A DNA stretch of 64,000 nucleotides from Rhizomicrobium sp. (GTDB taxonomy: Bacteria > Pseudomonadota > Alphaproteobacteria > Micropepsales > Micropepsaceae). Made by a program: the position numbers and the translations under genes. The notes below the pieces were generated by a model that made no database searches, had not been told where the DNA came from, and saw only the letters and a program-made list of their open reading frames with translations. The stretch covers positions 844,756 through 908,755 of the forward strand of contig JBBCGJ010000001.1 of NCBI GenBank assembly GCA_037200985.1, given 5' to 3'. Shown here piece after piece: positions 31,329 through 40,018 of the stretch (position 1 is the stretch's first letter; every line of letters starts with the position of its first letter).

Positions 31329-32504
31329 CTATCCCGCCGCCTTACCAACCCGCCCCAGCACTGCCTCCGTGCTCGCGCCAGGCTTCTCCGGATTGCTCCG
31401 CACGCTCGCCGGCGTCTTGGAGAATTTGACCGGCGGCTTCATCGAGCGCCACTGGCCTTCCGTCTCGTGCGGCAACACCTCGAAGAATCCCACCGCCTTC
31501 AGATGCGGGTCCTCCAGCACGTCGTCCATCTTGTTGGCGCGCATGATCGGGATGCGGTGGCGCTCGCCCAGGTCCATCCATTCCTCGGTCGTGTGCGTCA
31601 GCGCCGCCTGCCGCATCGCCTTGTTGTAGAGCGCGACCTTCTCCTTCGCGGTCTTCAGCGAAACGAATTCCTCGCTGTTGTAGAAGTCGGCGATGCCGCC
31701 GAGCTTCAGGAAAGTGTCCGCGCCCTCGCGGCCCGAGGGCATGGTGGCGACCCAGCCGTCCTTGGTGCGGAAGCAGGCGCGGTCCGGCGCGAGTGCCGGG
31801 GTCGAGCCGACATGGCCCATCACCGGCTCGAAGGCGGCGCCGTAGAGATGCTCGACCATCAGGAAGCTCGTATAGCTCTCCAGCATCGGCACCTCGACGA
31901 ACTGGCCCTCGCCGGTGCGCTCGCGATGAAAGAGGGCGGCCAGCGTCGCGTAGAGCGCGTGCAGCCCGCTGACCTTGTCGGCGACATAGGACGGGAACAT
32001 CCGCATCGTGCTCTCGCCGTTGCCGTCGAGGATCATATCGGCGCCGCCGCTCGCCGCCTGCACCAGATCGTCGAACGCCTGCCGCCCGCCATAGGGCCCT
32101 TCCGAGCCGTAGCCGACGCAATGGACATAGACCATGGACGGGTTCACCGCATGTACCTGCTCATAGCCGAAGCCGAGCTGGTCCATCGCGCTGGTACGGA
32201 CATTGTGGATGAACACCTGCGCCGTCGGCAGCAGGGCGCGCAGCTTCTCGCGGTCTTCCTCGACCTTGAGGTCGAGCGTCACCGACCTTTTGTTGCGGCC
32301 GAGCATCATGAAGGTCGAGCCCATGTCCTTGGATTTGTTCTGCTTGAAGCCGAAGCGCTGCTTGTCGCCGCCCGGGGCCTCGATCTTGATCACCTCGGCG
32401 CCCAGATCGCCCAGCGTCTGGGTGGCATAGGGGCCGAAGATGAAGCTCGTCAGGTCGATGACCGTGACGCCGTGCAGGGGCCCCTTTTTCGAATCGGAGT
32501 GCAT
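31329..32504 (-). CDS. CaiB/BaiF family CoA-transferase
   Basis: Class III CoA-transferase of 391 aa. The family opening GVTVIDLTSFIFGPYATQTL is followed by DLGAEVIKIEAPGGD, SVTLDLK and the catalytic Asp in SYVADKVSGLHA (about residue 170). C-terminal DPHLKAVGFFEV is typical. The substrate acyl-CoA is unknown; members include formyl-CoA:oxalate transferase and alpha-methylacyl-CoA racemase. It is monocistronic and divergent from the DUF4287 gene at 32560. Confidence 0.93.
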   Translation of the reverse strand: MHSDSKKGPLHGVTVIDLTSFIFGPYATQTLGDLGAEVIKIEAPGGDKQRFGFKQNKSKDMGSTFMMLGRNKRSVTLDLKVEEDREKLRALLPTAQVFIHNVRTSAMDQLGFGYEQVHAVNPSMVYVHCVGYGSEGPYGGRQAFDDLVQAASGGADMILDGNGESTMRMFPSYVADKVSGLHALYATLAALFHRERTGEGQFVEVPMLESYTSFLMVEHLYGAAFEPVMGHVGSTPALAPDRACFRTKDGWVATMPSGREGADTFLKLGGIADFYNSEEFVSLKTAKEKVALYNKAMRQAALTHTTEEWMDLGERHRIPIMRANKMDDVLEDPHLKAVGFFEVLPHETEGQWRSMKPPVKFSKTPASVRSNPEKPGASTEAVLGRVGKAAG

Positions 32505-32559
32505 GGGAGAATTCCTCGAAATTGCATATGATCGGATGGCGATCGAGAGAGACTAAGCC

Positions 32560-33150
32560 ATGGCGGGAAAGGGGCAAGCGGCGAAGCCCAGGGCGGCGGC
32601 CAAGCGGGCGAAGCCGATCATGACCGACGCGGGCATCGCGGCGAAGACCGGCCATGGCTGGGACTGGTGGTTCGCGGCGCTCGACAAGGCGGGCGCGGCC
32701 GGGCTCGACCACAAGGGCATCACCGCGCTGCTGGACAAAAAGTTCAAGCCGGGGCCGTGGTGGGGCCAGATGATCGCGGTGTCCTATGAGCGCGCCCGCG
32801 GCATCCGCGCCGCCAACCAGAAATGCGACGGCGAGTTCTCGGTCGGCGTGACCAAGGTGTTCCCGGTGCCGCTGGCGAAGCTCTACGCGGTCGTGACCGA
32901 TGCGAAAGCCTGGTCCAAATGGCTGCCCGCCGGCGCGTTCGAGGAGACGTCGCGCACGCAGAACAAATATCTCCGCGCCAAATGGAAGACGGAGGCGCGC
33001 ATCGCGATCGGCTTCTACGCCAAGGGCAACGGCAAGGCGCAGGTCGCGTTCGACATCGGCAAACTTGCGGATGGCGACGCGGTGGAGACCGAACGCGCCG
33101 CGTGGAAGAAGGCCCTCGACAAGCTCTCAAAAATACTCGAAAGCAACTGA
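32560..33150 (+). CDS. DUF4287 / SRPBCC-like protein
   Basis: Protein of 196 aa in two parts. After a basic Lys/Ala-rich N-terminus, the DUF4287-like segment GHGWDWWFAALDKAG with PGPWWGQMIAVSYERARG covers about residues 30-85. An AHSA1/START-like second part with VTKVFPVPLAKLYAVVTDA and TRAKWKTEAR-type strands follows. Members are small cytosolic proteins of unknown role. It abuts the creatininase gene with no spacer (TGA immediately followed by ATG). Confidence 0.82.
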   Translation: MAGKGQAAKPRAAAKRAKPIMTDAGIAAKTGHGWDWWFAALDKAGAAGLDHKGITALLDKKFKPGPWWGQMIAVSYERARGIRAANQKCDGEFSVGVTKVFPVPLAKLYAVVTDAKAWSKWLPAGAFEETSRTQNKYLRAKWKTEARIAIGFYAKGNGKAQVAFDIGKLADGDAVETERAAWKKALDKLSKILESN

Positions 33151-33897
33151 ATGCAGCTTCATCTCTCCGCCTGGCCTGAAATCGAGGCCTATCTCGCCAA
33201 ATCCAAGGCGATCGTGATCCCCATCGGCTCGACGGAGCAGCATGGCCCCAACGGCCTGCTCGGCACCGATGCGCTCTGCCCGGAAATCATCGCGCGCCGC
33301 GCCGGCGACGAGGCCGGCATCCTGATCGGCCCGACCTTCAATGTCGGCCAGGCGCAGCATCACATGGCGTTCCCCGGCACGATCACGCTCAGACCCTCGA
33401 CCATGATCGCGGCGATGACCGACTGGGCGCAGTCGCTGACGCGCCACGGCTTCGAGCGCATCTATTGGCTGAACGGCCATGGCGGCAACATCGCCACCAT
33501 CACCGCGGCGTTCTCGGAGATGTATCACGGCGTCACCTTCGGCGATCAGGGTTCGAACAAGCCGCCGCTGCGCTGCATGCTGCGCAATTGGTGGGAACTG
33601 GGCGGCGTGATGGATTTGTGCCGCCAGCTCTTTCCGGTGGGAGAGGGCAGCCATGCGACGCCGTCGGAGGTTTCCGTCACCTATTTCGGTTATCCCGAGG
33701 CGATCAAGAGCGTGGCGATGACGCCGAAAATCGCGCCCAACGGCCCGATCTACGACGCGGAGGATTACCGCCGCCGCTTCCCCGACGGCCGCATCGGCTC
33801 CGATCCGTCCCAGGCGAACGCCGAAGCCGGCGGCAAGATCGTTACGGCCGCGGTCAAATCCGTCATCGGCGAATTCCGCGCCTTCGCAGCGTCGTGA
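33151..33897 (+). CDS. creatininase family amidohydrolase
   Basis: Protein of 248 aa. Metal ligands fit the family: IPIGSTEQHGPNGLLGTDA (Glu, His, Asp, about residues 29-45), the GHGGN motif in IYWLNGHGGNIATI and the later EGSHATPSE Glu. Known family reactions open cyclic amides such as creatinine, or hydrolyse formamides in riboflavin/F420 and mycofactocin pathways; the substrate here is not assignable. It is the second gene of a tight three-gene unit (DUF4287, creatininase, GNAT). Confidence 0.93.
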   Translation: MQLHLSAWPEIEAYLAKSKAIVIPIGSTEQHGPNGLLGTDALCPEIIARRAGDEAGILIGPTFNVGQAQHHMAFPGTITLRPSTMIAAMTDWAQSLTRHGFERIYWLNGHGGNIATITAAFSEMYHGVTFGDQGSNKPPLRCMLRNWWELGGVMDLCRQLFPVGEGSHATPSEVSVTYFGYPEAIKSVAMTPKIAPNGPIYDAEDYRRRFPDGRIGSDPSQANAEAGGKIVTAAVKSVIGEFRAFAAS

Positions 33898-34376
33898 CCG
33901 CTGTCCGCCCGAAGCGGGCGCAAGACCGTGACGACCTTGCGGCGCTCTGGACCGCGCATTTCGGCGCGCCCGTTGTGGTGGCGCGCGGGCGTCTGCACGA
34001 CCCGCTTGCGCTCGAAGGCTTCGTCGCGGAGGCGGGCGGGGAATTGCTCGGCGCCGTGACCTTCGTCCGCGATGGCGACGCCATCGAGATCGTCACGCTC
34101 GATAGCGCGCTCGAGAACCGAGGCGTGGGCACGACCCTGCTCGACGCCGTCGCGGCGTTGGCGCGCGCGGAAGGCGTCCGTCGCCTGTTCCTCGTGACCA
34201 CCAACGACAACATCCGCGCCCTCCGCTTCTACCAGAAGCGCGGCTGGGACATGGTGGCACTTTATCGCGGCGCGGTCGGCGAGGCGCGCAAGCTCAAGCC
34301 CGAGATTCCGGCGACCGGCGAAGACGGCATCGCCATCCGCCACGAAATCGAGTTCGAATTGATCCTCAGCGCGTGA
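33894..34376 (+). CDS. GNAT family N-acetyltransferase
   Basis: Acetyltransferase of 160 aa. The acetyl-CoA loop is in ALENRGVGTTLLDAVAALAR (R/Q-x-x-G-x-G type), followed by RRLFLVTTNDNIRALRFYQKRGW, the standard motif B. The GTG start at 33894 overlaps the creatininase stop by 4 bases (GTGA), which decides the start; the open frame continues far upstream but lies inside the creatininase gene. It overlaps the converging DUF2569 gene by 11 bases. Confidence 0.9.
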   Translation: MTAVRPKRAQDRDDLAALWTAHFGAPVVVARGRLHDPLALEGFVAEAGGELLGAVTFVRDGDAIEIVTLDSALENRGVGTTLLDAVAALARAEGVRRLFLVTTNDNIRALRFYQKRGWDMVALYRGAVGEARKLKPEIPATGEDGIAIRHEIEFELILSA

Positions 34377-34872
34377 AAGTGTTGGCGACCCGCACCGAGG
34401 CCTGGAAATAGGAAATCCACACCGCGCCGGCGATCACCGCTTGGATGACGCCCTTCCAGGCGCCGAACATGTCCTTGTCCGGATTTTGGACCAGGTCGGG
34501 GAATATCAGCAGTAGCGACAGGTTGACGACCGCCTTGGCGATGACGAGCGAATAGAAAATGATCATTAGCCTTGGCACCTGATGTTTCTTCTGAAAGAAG
34601 CGGACCAGGCAATAGAGCGCATAGACGACGACCGCCGCATCGAACAGAAAAAAGATCGTGGACGCGGCCAGCGCCAGTGCGGAAGGCCCCGCGCTACCCG
34701 TGCCGGCGGTCGCGGAGGTCTTCGCCAAATCCACGAAGAGAAGCGCGAAGACGATGGCATCGACGGCAAGATGGATCGGCGGAAGGATCAGCCAGCCGCC
34801 GATGCCGGATAGTTCATCGTCCGTCCGCGATTCACCGGACCGCAGGTCCAACGGCTTTGCGTTGTCGCTCAT
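34366..34872 (-). CDS. DUF2569-like membrane protein
   Basis: Integral membrane protein of 168 aa with four predicted TM helices. It has the DUF2569-like opening LSGIGGWLILPPIHLAVDAIV, then STIFFLFDAAVVVYALYCLV, MIIFYSLVIAKAVVNLSLLL and a final YFQASVRVANTFTR. GGGGGACATC precedes the ATG. Function is unknown. It lies 57 bases after the 5-residue-repeat gene on the same strand and may share its transcript. Confidence 0.75.
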   Translation of the reverse strand: MSDNAKPLDLRSGESRTDDELSGIGGWLILPPIHLAVDAIVFALLFVDLAKTSATAGTGSAGPSALALAASTIFFLFDAAVVVYALYCLVRFFQKKHQVPRLMIIFYSLVIAKAVVNLSLLLIFPDLVQNPDKDMFGAWKGVIQAVIAGAVWISYFQASVRVANTFTR

Positions 34873-34929
34873 GATGTCCCCCAACCAGACGACACGAAGG
34901 ATAGCGACCGTTCGATCTTGGGTACAGCG

Positions 34930-35196
34930 TTAGCGTCGGCCGCGACGCGGCGCGAAGTGGATGCGGCCGACAACCAGATCGTCGATCTCCAGCCGTCCGA
35001 TCCGTGCCCGGCCGACAACCAGATCGTCGATCTCCAGCCGTCCGATCCGTGCCCGGCCGATGCCCAGCGCGCCGATCGCCAGACTGCCGATGGCAAGCGC
35101 GCCGATCGCTGCCGCGCCGGTTGCCAGCGCAAAGACGGCCATGCCAACCAACGCGTGGCTGCGGCGGCGAAGCTTCACGTTCGTCTCGGCCGCCAT
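34930..35196 (-). CDS. small pentapeptide-periodic repeat protein
   Basis: Protein of 88 aa with strict five-residue periodicity. After a basic start (VKLRRRSHALVG) units run AIGAL, AIGSL, AIGAL, GIGRA, RIGRL, EIDDL, VVGRA, RIGRL, EIDDL, VVGRI. Hydrophobic residues occupy positions 2 and 5 of each unit, as in pentapeptide-repeat or short beta-helix proteins, though the canonical A(D/N)LXX consensus is not met. The first half is hydrophobic enough to enter a membrane. A 45-bp perfect tandem duplication encodes three units twice. AGGACC lies about 5 bases before the ATG, and the gene starts 9 bases after the GNAT stop. Function is unknown. Confidence 0.75.
   Translation of the reverse strand: MAAETNVKLRRRSHALVGMAVFALATGAAAIGALAIGSLAIGALGIGRARIGRLEIDDLVVGRARIGRLEIDDLVVGRIHFAPRRGRR
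34965..35060. repeat. 45-bp perfect tandem duplication plus partial third copy
   Basis: The 45-base unit at 34965-35009 is repeated without change at 35010-35054, and 6 more bases of a third copy follow before divergence. It encodes RARIGRLEIDDLVVG twice, exactly three 5-residue units, so the frame and periodicity are kept. No drift between copies implies a recent slippage event. Confidence 0.92.
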
Positions 35197-35205
35197 CGCC
35201 GGGTC

Positions 35206-35649
35206 CTAAGGCGCCGGCCAGATATAAAGCGCGTCCGGCGTCTTCTCTTCGTTGTCGGCGCCGTCGGTGAGCCGCACCAGGGCGCAGCCGTGCCGCTCAT
35301 AGAACCGCCGCGCCCCGGCGTTCGCCTGAAAGGTCCAGAACTGGAAGCCTTGCGGATGGTGCTTCGTCACCGTCTCGAACAGCCGGCTGCCCGTGCCGGT
35401 GTTGTGCCGCGACGGGTGGACATAGAGATGCTCCAGCCAGCCGCCATCGACGCAGGCAAGGCCCACGACATGGCCGTTGCGTTCCGCGACCCAGGTTTCC
35501 TTGTCGGCGATCAGGTTGCGGACGAATTCGCGGTCCTCCTCGGCACTGTGCAGCTTGGGTACGAAGGTCATGCTCGCAAAGGCGGCGGTGAAGACCGCTG
35601 CGGTCTCTTCGGCATCGGCATCGGTGGCGCGGCGGATGGTGGTGGGCAT
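35206..35649 (-). CDS. GNAT family N-acetyltransferase
   Basis: Acetyltransferase of 147 aa. The central strand WVAERNGHVVGLACVDGGWLEHLYVHP leads to an acetyl-CoA loop of the form SRHNTGTGSRLFETV, and the C-terminal part has QANAGARRFYERHGC. The 5' end overlaps the ArsR gene by 82 bases in another frame, implying a shared transcript. The substrate is unknown. Confidence 0.9.
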   Translation of the reverse strand: MPTTIRRATDADAEETAAVFTAAFASMTFVPKLHSAEEDREFVRNLIADKETWVAERNGHVVGLACVDGGWLEHLYVHPSRHNTGTGSRLFETVTKHHPQGFQFWTFQANAGARRFYERHGCALVRLTDGADNEEKTPDALYIWPAP

Positions 35650-35936
35650 GGTTCCTCTTGGGCGTTCTTCTTGTCGTGGAGCGTCAGCCAGTCGCGCAGG
35701 GGCGAAAGTCCCCTGGGGGTCGCATGATAGACGCGCCGGCGGCCTTCCGTCACGGGCTCAACCAGGCCGTGCCGGCGCAGGACCGTCAGATGCTGCACCA
35801 CGGCGGCGCGGGTGATGGGCAGCCCCTGCGCTAGGTCGCCGGCGGAGGCGGGGCGTCGCGCCACGCGCTGGAACACCGCCAGGCGCTGGGGAACGCCCAG
35901 GATGCGGAACAGGGCCATCGCCGGATGAAGATGCAT
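35568..35936 (-). CDS. ArsR-family winged-helix regulator
   Basis: Small repressor of 122 aa. The ArsR HTH runs LFRILGVPQRLAVFQRVARR, PITRAAVVQHLTVLRRHGLV and the wing VTEGRRRVYHATPRGL. The C-terminal 25 residues are Pro/Met-rich and unusual (PCPPPSAAPPMPMPKRP); they are encoded where the gene overlaps the GNAT start, so they may be a late extension. No metal-binding Cys pair is seen in the recognition helix, so this is not a classic arsenic sensor. The start at 35936 (MHLHPAMALF) fits the family. It is divergent from the VOC gene. Confidence 0.82.
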   Translation of the reverse strand: MHLHPAMALFRILGVPQRLAVFQRVARRPASAGDLAQGLPITRAAVVQHLTVLRRHGLVEPVTEGRRRVYHATPRGLSPLRDWLTLHDKKNAQEEPCPPPSAAPPMPMPKRPQRSSPPPLRA

Positions 35937-36045
35937 GGGTGGGATCACGGGCGCCTCGCCGAACCTGTAAGGCCACACTAACACATTTGGCGCCGCCCGC
36001 GCCGACGGGATTAGACTGGCCGGCGGCCACAAAGGGGCAAGATCC

Positions 36046-36384
36046 ATGATCAACGGAGCGCATGTCATCGTCTATTCGACGGACGCCGAGGCGGACAAAG
36101 CCTTCTTCCGGAACATCCTGAAATTCGCGCATGTCGATGTCGGGCATGGCTGGCTGATCTTCAAGCTTCCGCCGGCGGAGATCGCGGTTCATCCGTCCGA
36201 TGAGAACGACCGGCACGAATTCTATCTGATGACCGACGACCTCGACGCCGAGATGGCGCGCCTCAAGAAGGCCGGCGTGGCCTGCGAGCCGCCCGCGATG
36301 CAGCCCTGGGGCAATCTCACCCGGATCAAGCTGCCCGGCGGCGGCAGGCTCGGTTTGTACCAGCCGAGGCATGCGCGGCCATAG
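36046..36384 (+). CDS. VOC family (glyoxalase/dioxygenase fold) protein
   Basis: Protein of 112 aa, single vicinal-oxygen-chelate module. It opens INGAHVIVYSTDAEADKAFFRNIL, then LPPAEIAVHPSDEND, EFYLMTDDLDAEMARLKKAG and ITRIKLPGGGRLGLYQPRH-like C-terminal strands. Members bind metal and act as glyoxalases, resistance proteins or dioxygenases; nothing points to one substrate. It is divergent from the ArsR gene and could be its target. Confidence 0.88.
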   Translation: MINGAHVIVYSTDAEADKAFFRNILKFAHVDVGHGWLIFKLPPAEIAVHPSDENDRHEFYLMTDDLDAEMARLKKAGVACEPPAMQPWGNLTRIKLPGGGRLGLYQPRHARP

Positions 36385-36392
36385 TTCCCCGC

Positions 36393-36437
36393 GTCGCGAA
36401 TCGCGACATTGCCGATGACAATGTCGGGATTCGCGAC
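36393..36437. repeat. 45-bp near-perfect palindrome upstream of the TPP riboswitch
   Basis: Arms of 19 bases with a single mismatch (GTCGCGAATC then CGACATTG, mirrored by CAATGTCG then GATTCGCGAC) surround a 7-base loop. It starts 8 bases after the VOC stop codon. There is no T-run, so it is either a Rho-type 3' hairpin for the VOC transcript or a REP-like repeat. It overlaps a candidate thiC promoter (ATGACA at 36415, TAGTCT at 36438). Confidence 0.75.
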
Positions 36438-36443
36438 TAGTCT
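36415..36443 (+). promoter_or_regulatory. candidate promoter of the TPP riboswitch-thiC transcript
   Basis: ATGACA (36415-36420) and TAGTCT (36438-36443) are 17 bases apart; the predicted start falls at about 36450, just at the 5' edge of the riboswitch aptamer. Judged by eye only. Confidence 0.4.
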
Positions 36444-36449
36444 CCGCGC

Positions 36450-38357
<1,908 letters not shown>

Positions 38358-38361
38358 GGCG

Positions 38362-38943
38362 GTGACGGATTTCAATCCGGCGCGTTCCGCGCTCCTCCTG
38401 ATGGACTTTCAGAACGCCATCGTCGGGATGGTGGGCGAGGGCGGGCCGGCCCTGCTCGAGCGCGCCACCCGGGCGCGCGCCGCGGCCAAGGCGTCCGGCA
38501 TGGCGGTGATGCATGTCCGCGTCGCCTTCGCCGAGGCCGACTACGCCGCGGTCTCGCCGCGCAACAAGGCTTTCACCGCGCTCAAGTCGAGCCGCTTCCT
38601 CGCCGACGGCACGCCGCCCGCCGCGATCCACGACGCACTCGCCCCGGCGAGCGATGAGGAAGTCTTCACCAAGCATCGCGTCGGCGCCTTCAGCACGACC
38701 AACCTTGCCGAACGCCTTATCGCGCGCGGCATCGATACGCTGGTGCTCGCCGGCATCGCCACCAGCGGCGTGGTGCTGTCCACGCTGCGCGACGCCGCCG
38801 ACCACGATTACCGGCTGTTCGTGCTGGGCGATGTCTGCGCCGACCAGGACCCGGAGGTCCACCGCGTGTTGCTGGAGAAGGTCTTCCCGCGCCAGGCCGA
38901 TGTGATCGGACTGGCGGATTTTCTCGGCGCCTTGGGAAAATGA
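38362..38943 (+). CDS. isochorismatase-family hydrolase
   Basis: Protein of 193 aa. The catalytic Asp lies in ALLLMDFQNAIV (about residue 15) and the Lys in EVFTKHRVGAFSTT (about 108). The position where cysteine hydrolases have the nucleophilic Cys reads AGIATSGVVLSTLRDA, with Val instead, so the usual Cys mechanism is not possible; some family members do lack it. The GTG start at 38362 follows the thiC stop by 4 bases and is preceded by GTAGGGCG. It is translationally close to thiC, but a thiamine role is only suggested by position. Confidence 0.88.
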   Translation: MTDFNPARSALLLMDFQNAIVGMVGEGGPALLERATRARAAAKASGMAVMHVRVAFAEADYAAVSPRNKAFTALKSSRFLADGTPPAAIHDALAPASDEEVFTKHRVGAFSTTNLAERLIARGIDTLVLAGIATSGVVLSTLRDAADHDYRLFVLGDVCADQDPEVHRVLLEKVFPRQADVIGLADFLGALGK

Positions 38944-38998
38944 AGGCGTTCGAAGGCCGCGCCCGGGCGCAACCTGTCGCAGCGCCGGCGCGGACCGT

Positions 38999-39871
38999 CT
39001 ATCGCGGCTGTTCGATCGGCGTCTGAGGGTTGTTGTCCGGCATCGCCGGTCCGTTCGCGCCGCCGCCGCCATTGGGCTCCGCCGGATGGTTCGGATCGTA
39101 GACCGTGCTCGATCCGCTCGGCTGGTCGGTGATGATCGCGATCGTCTGCACCGAGTTGTCGCCGCCGACGATCTGCACCGTCGACGCATGGGCGGTGTCG
39201 TCGCACGCGACCTGCCGATTGGCGGGAAGCGTCCGGCAGCCGCCATTGGTCCACACAGCGCCCGGCGGCGGCTGCACTTCGCGGATGGTGACCGGACCCG
39301 ACGGCACCTGGATCGCCGGCGAGCACGCGCCGGCGGGAACGGTGATGGTCCCCTTCATGCCGTCGACGCTGAAGACGGCATTGCCGCTGATGCCGTTGCC
39401 GAGCTTGCAGATTTCCAGCGGGCCGAAGGGAAGCCGGTGCTGATACCAGAAGATTTCCGTCACGCCGGGCCCGACTTCGACCGTCACCGACGCATGCTGC
39501 GGATCCTTGGCCTTGAGCCGGGCTGCGATCGCCGTCGCGATGTCGGTGACGGTGTAGCCGAGCGTCGGCGTCTCGACGATCGTGACGGTCGAGCCGATCG
39601 GATAGGGATAGCGGCCGAAGATGCAGTAGCCGCCCGGCGCCGGTCCCGCCGGGACGAAGAACCGGTTGATGCCCTGGGTGTCGGAAAATTCGAAGGGAAT
39701 GCCGATCATGTCCGGAGAGTCGGCGATCTTGCACACCTTGACCGTTCCGTTCGCGGCGCTCGGCTTTTCGTAGATGGACGGTTTTGGCTGGTCGACCTTC
39801 TGCGCCGATGCGGCGAAAGTCGCGACAAGCAAGAATGCCGCCGCCAGCGATGTCGAAGAGAATATCCGCAT
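38999..39871 (-). CDS. secreted protein with two prealbumin-like repeats
   Basis: Hypothetical exported protein of 290 aa. The signal peptide (SSTSLAAAFLLVATFAASAQ) is cleaved near residue 24. Two similar modules follow: TVKVCKIADSPDMIGIPFEF (about 42) and PLEICKLGNGISGNAVFSVD (about 146), each opening with an x-CK strand and later rich in Val/Pro/Gly. This looks like the VxVCK...FxF beta-sandwich repeats of secreted adhesin-like proteins. Two further Cys occur in VPAGACSP and NGGCRTLP. The tail is Gly/Asn/Pro-rich (PNGGGGANGPAMPDNNP). GGGGGGCT precedes the ATG. It is monocistronic. Confidence 0.7.
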   Translation of the reverse strand: MRIFSSTSLAAAFLLVATFAASAQKVDQPKPSIYEKPSAANGTVKVCKIADSPDMIGIPFEFSDTQGINRFFVPAGPAPGGYCIFGRYPYPIGSTVTIVETPTLGYTVTDIATAIAARLKAKDPQHASVTVEVGPGVTEIFWYQHRLPFGPLEICKLGNGISGNAVFSVDGMKGTITVPAGACSPAIQVPSGPVTIREVQPPPGAVWTNGGCRTLPANRQVACDDTAHASTVQIVGGDNSVQTIAIITDQPSGSSTVYDPNHPAEPNGGGGANGPAMPDNNPQTPIEQPR

Positions 39872-40018
39872 CGGAGCCCCCCACAGGCCAAACGCAGATA
39901 GCATCTTAGGGTTATTAGGGTCCTCTGCCAACCAGGGCTCGAACGGCGGCCGGAATCCGGCCTATTCCCGGGGTTCTCGCTATCGCCGCCGCGAAGGGCG
40001 TGCCCAAAAGGCCTTGCG

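Noticed and set aside
35206..35936. Arsenic-resistance function for the ArsR-family protein
   Set aside because: No metal-binding Cys pair and no ars genes nearby; only the fold is shared.
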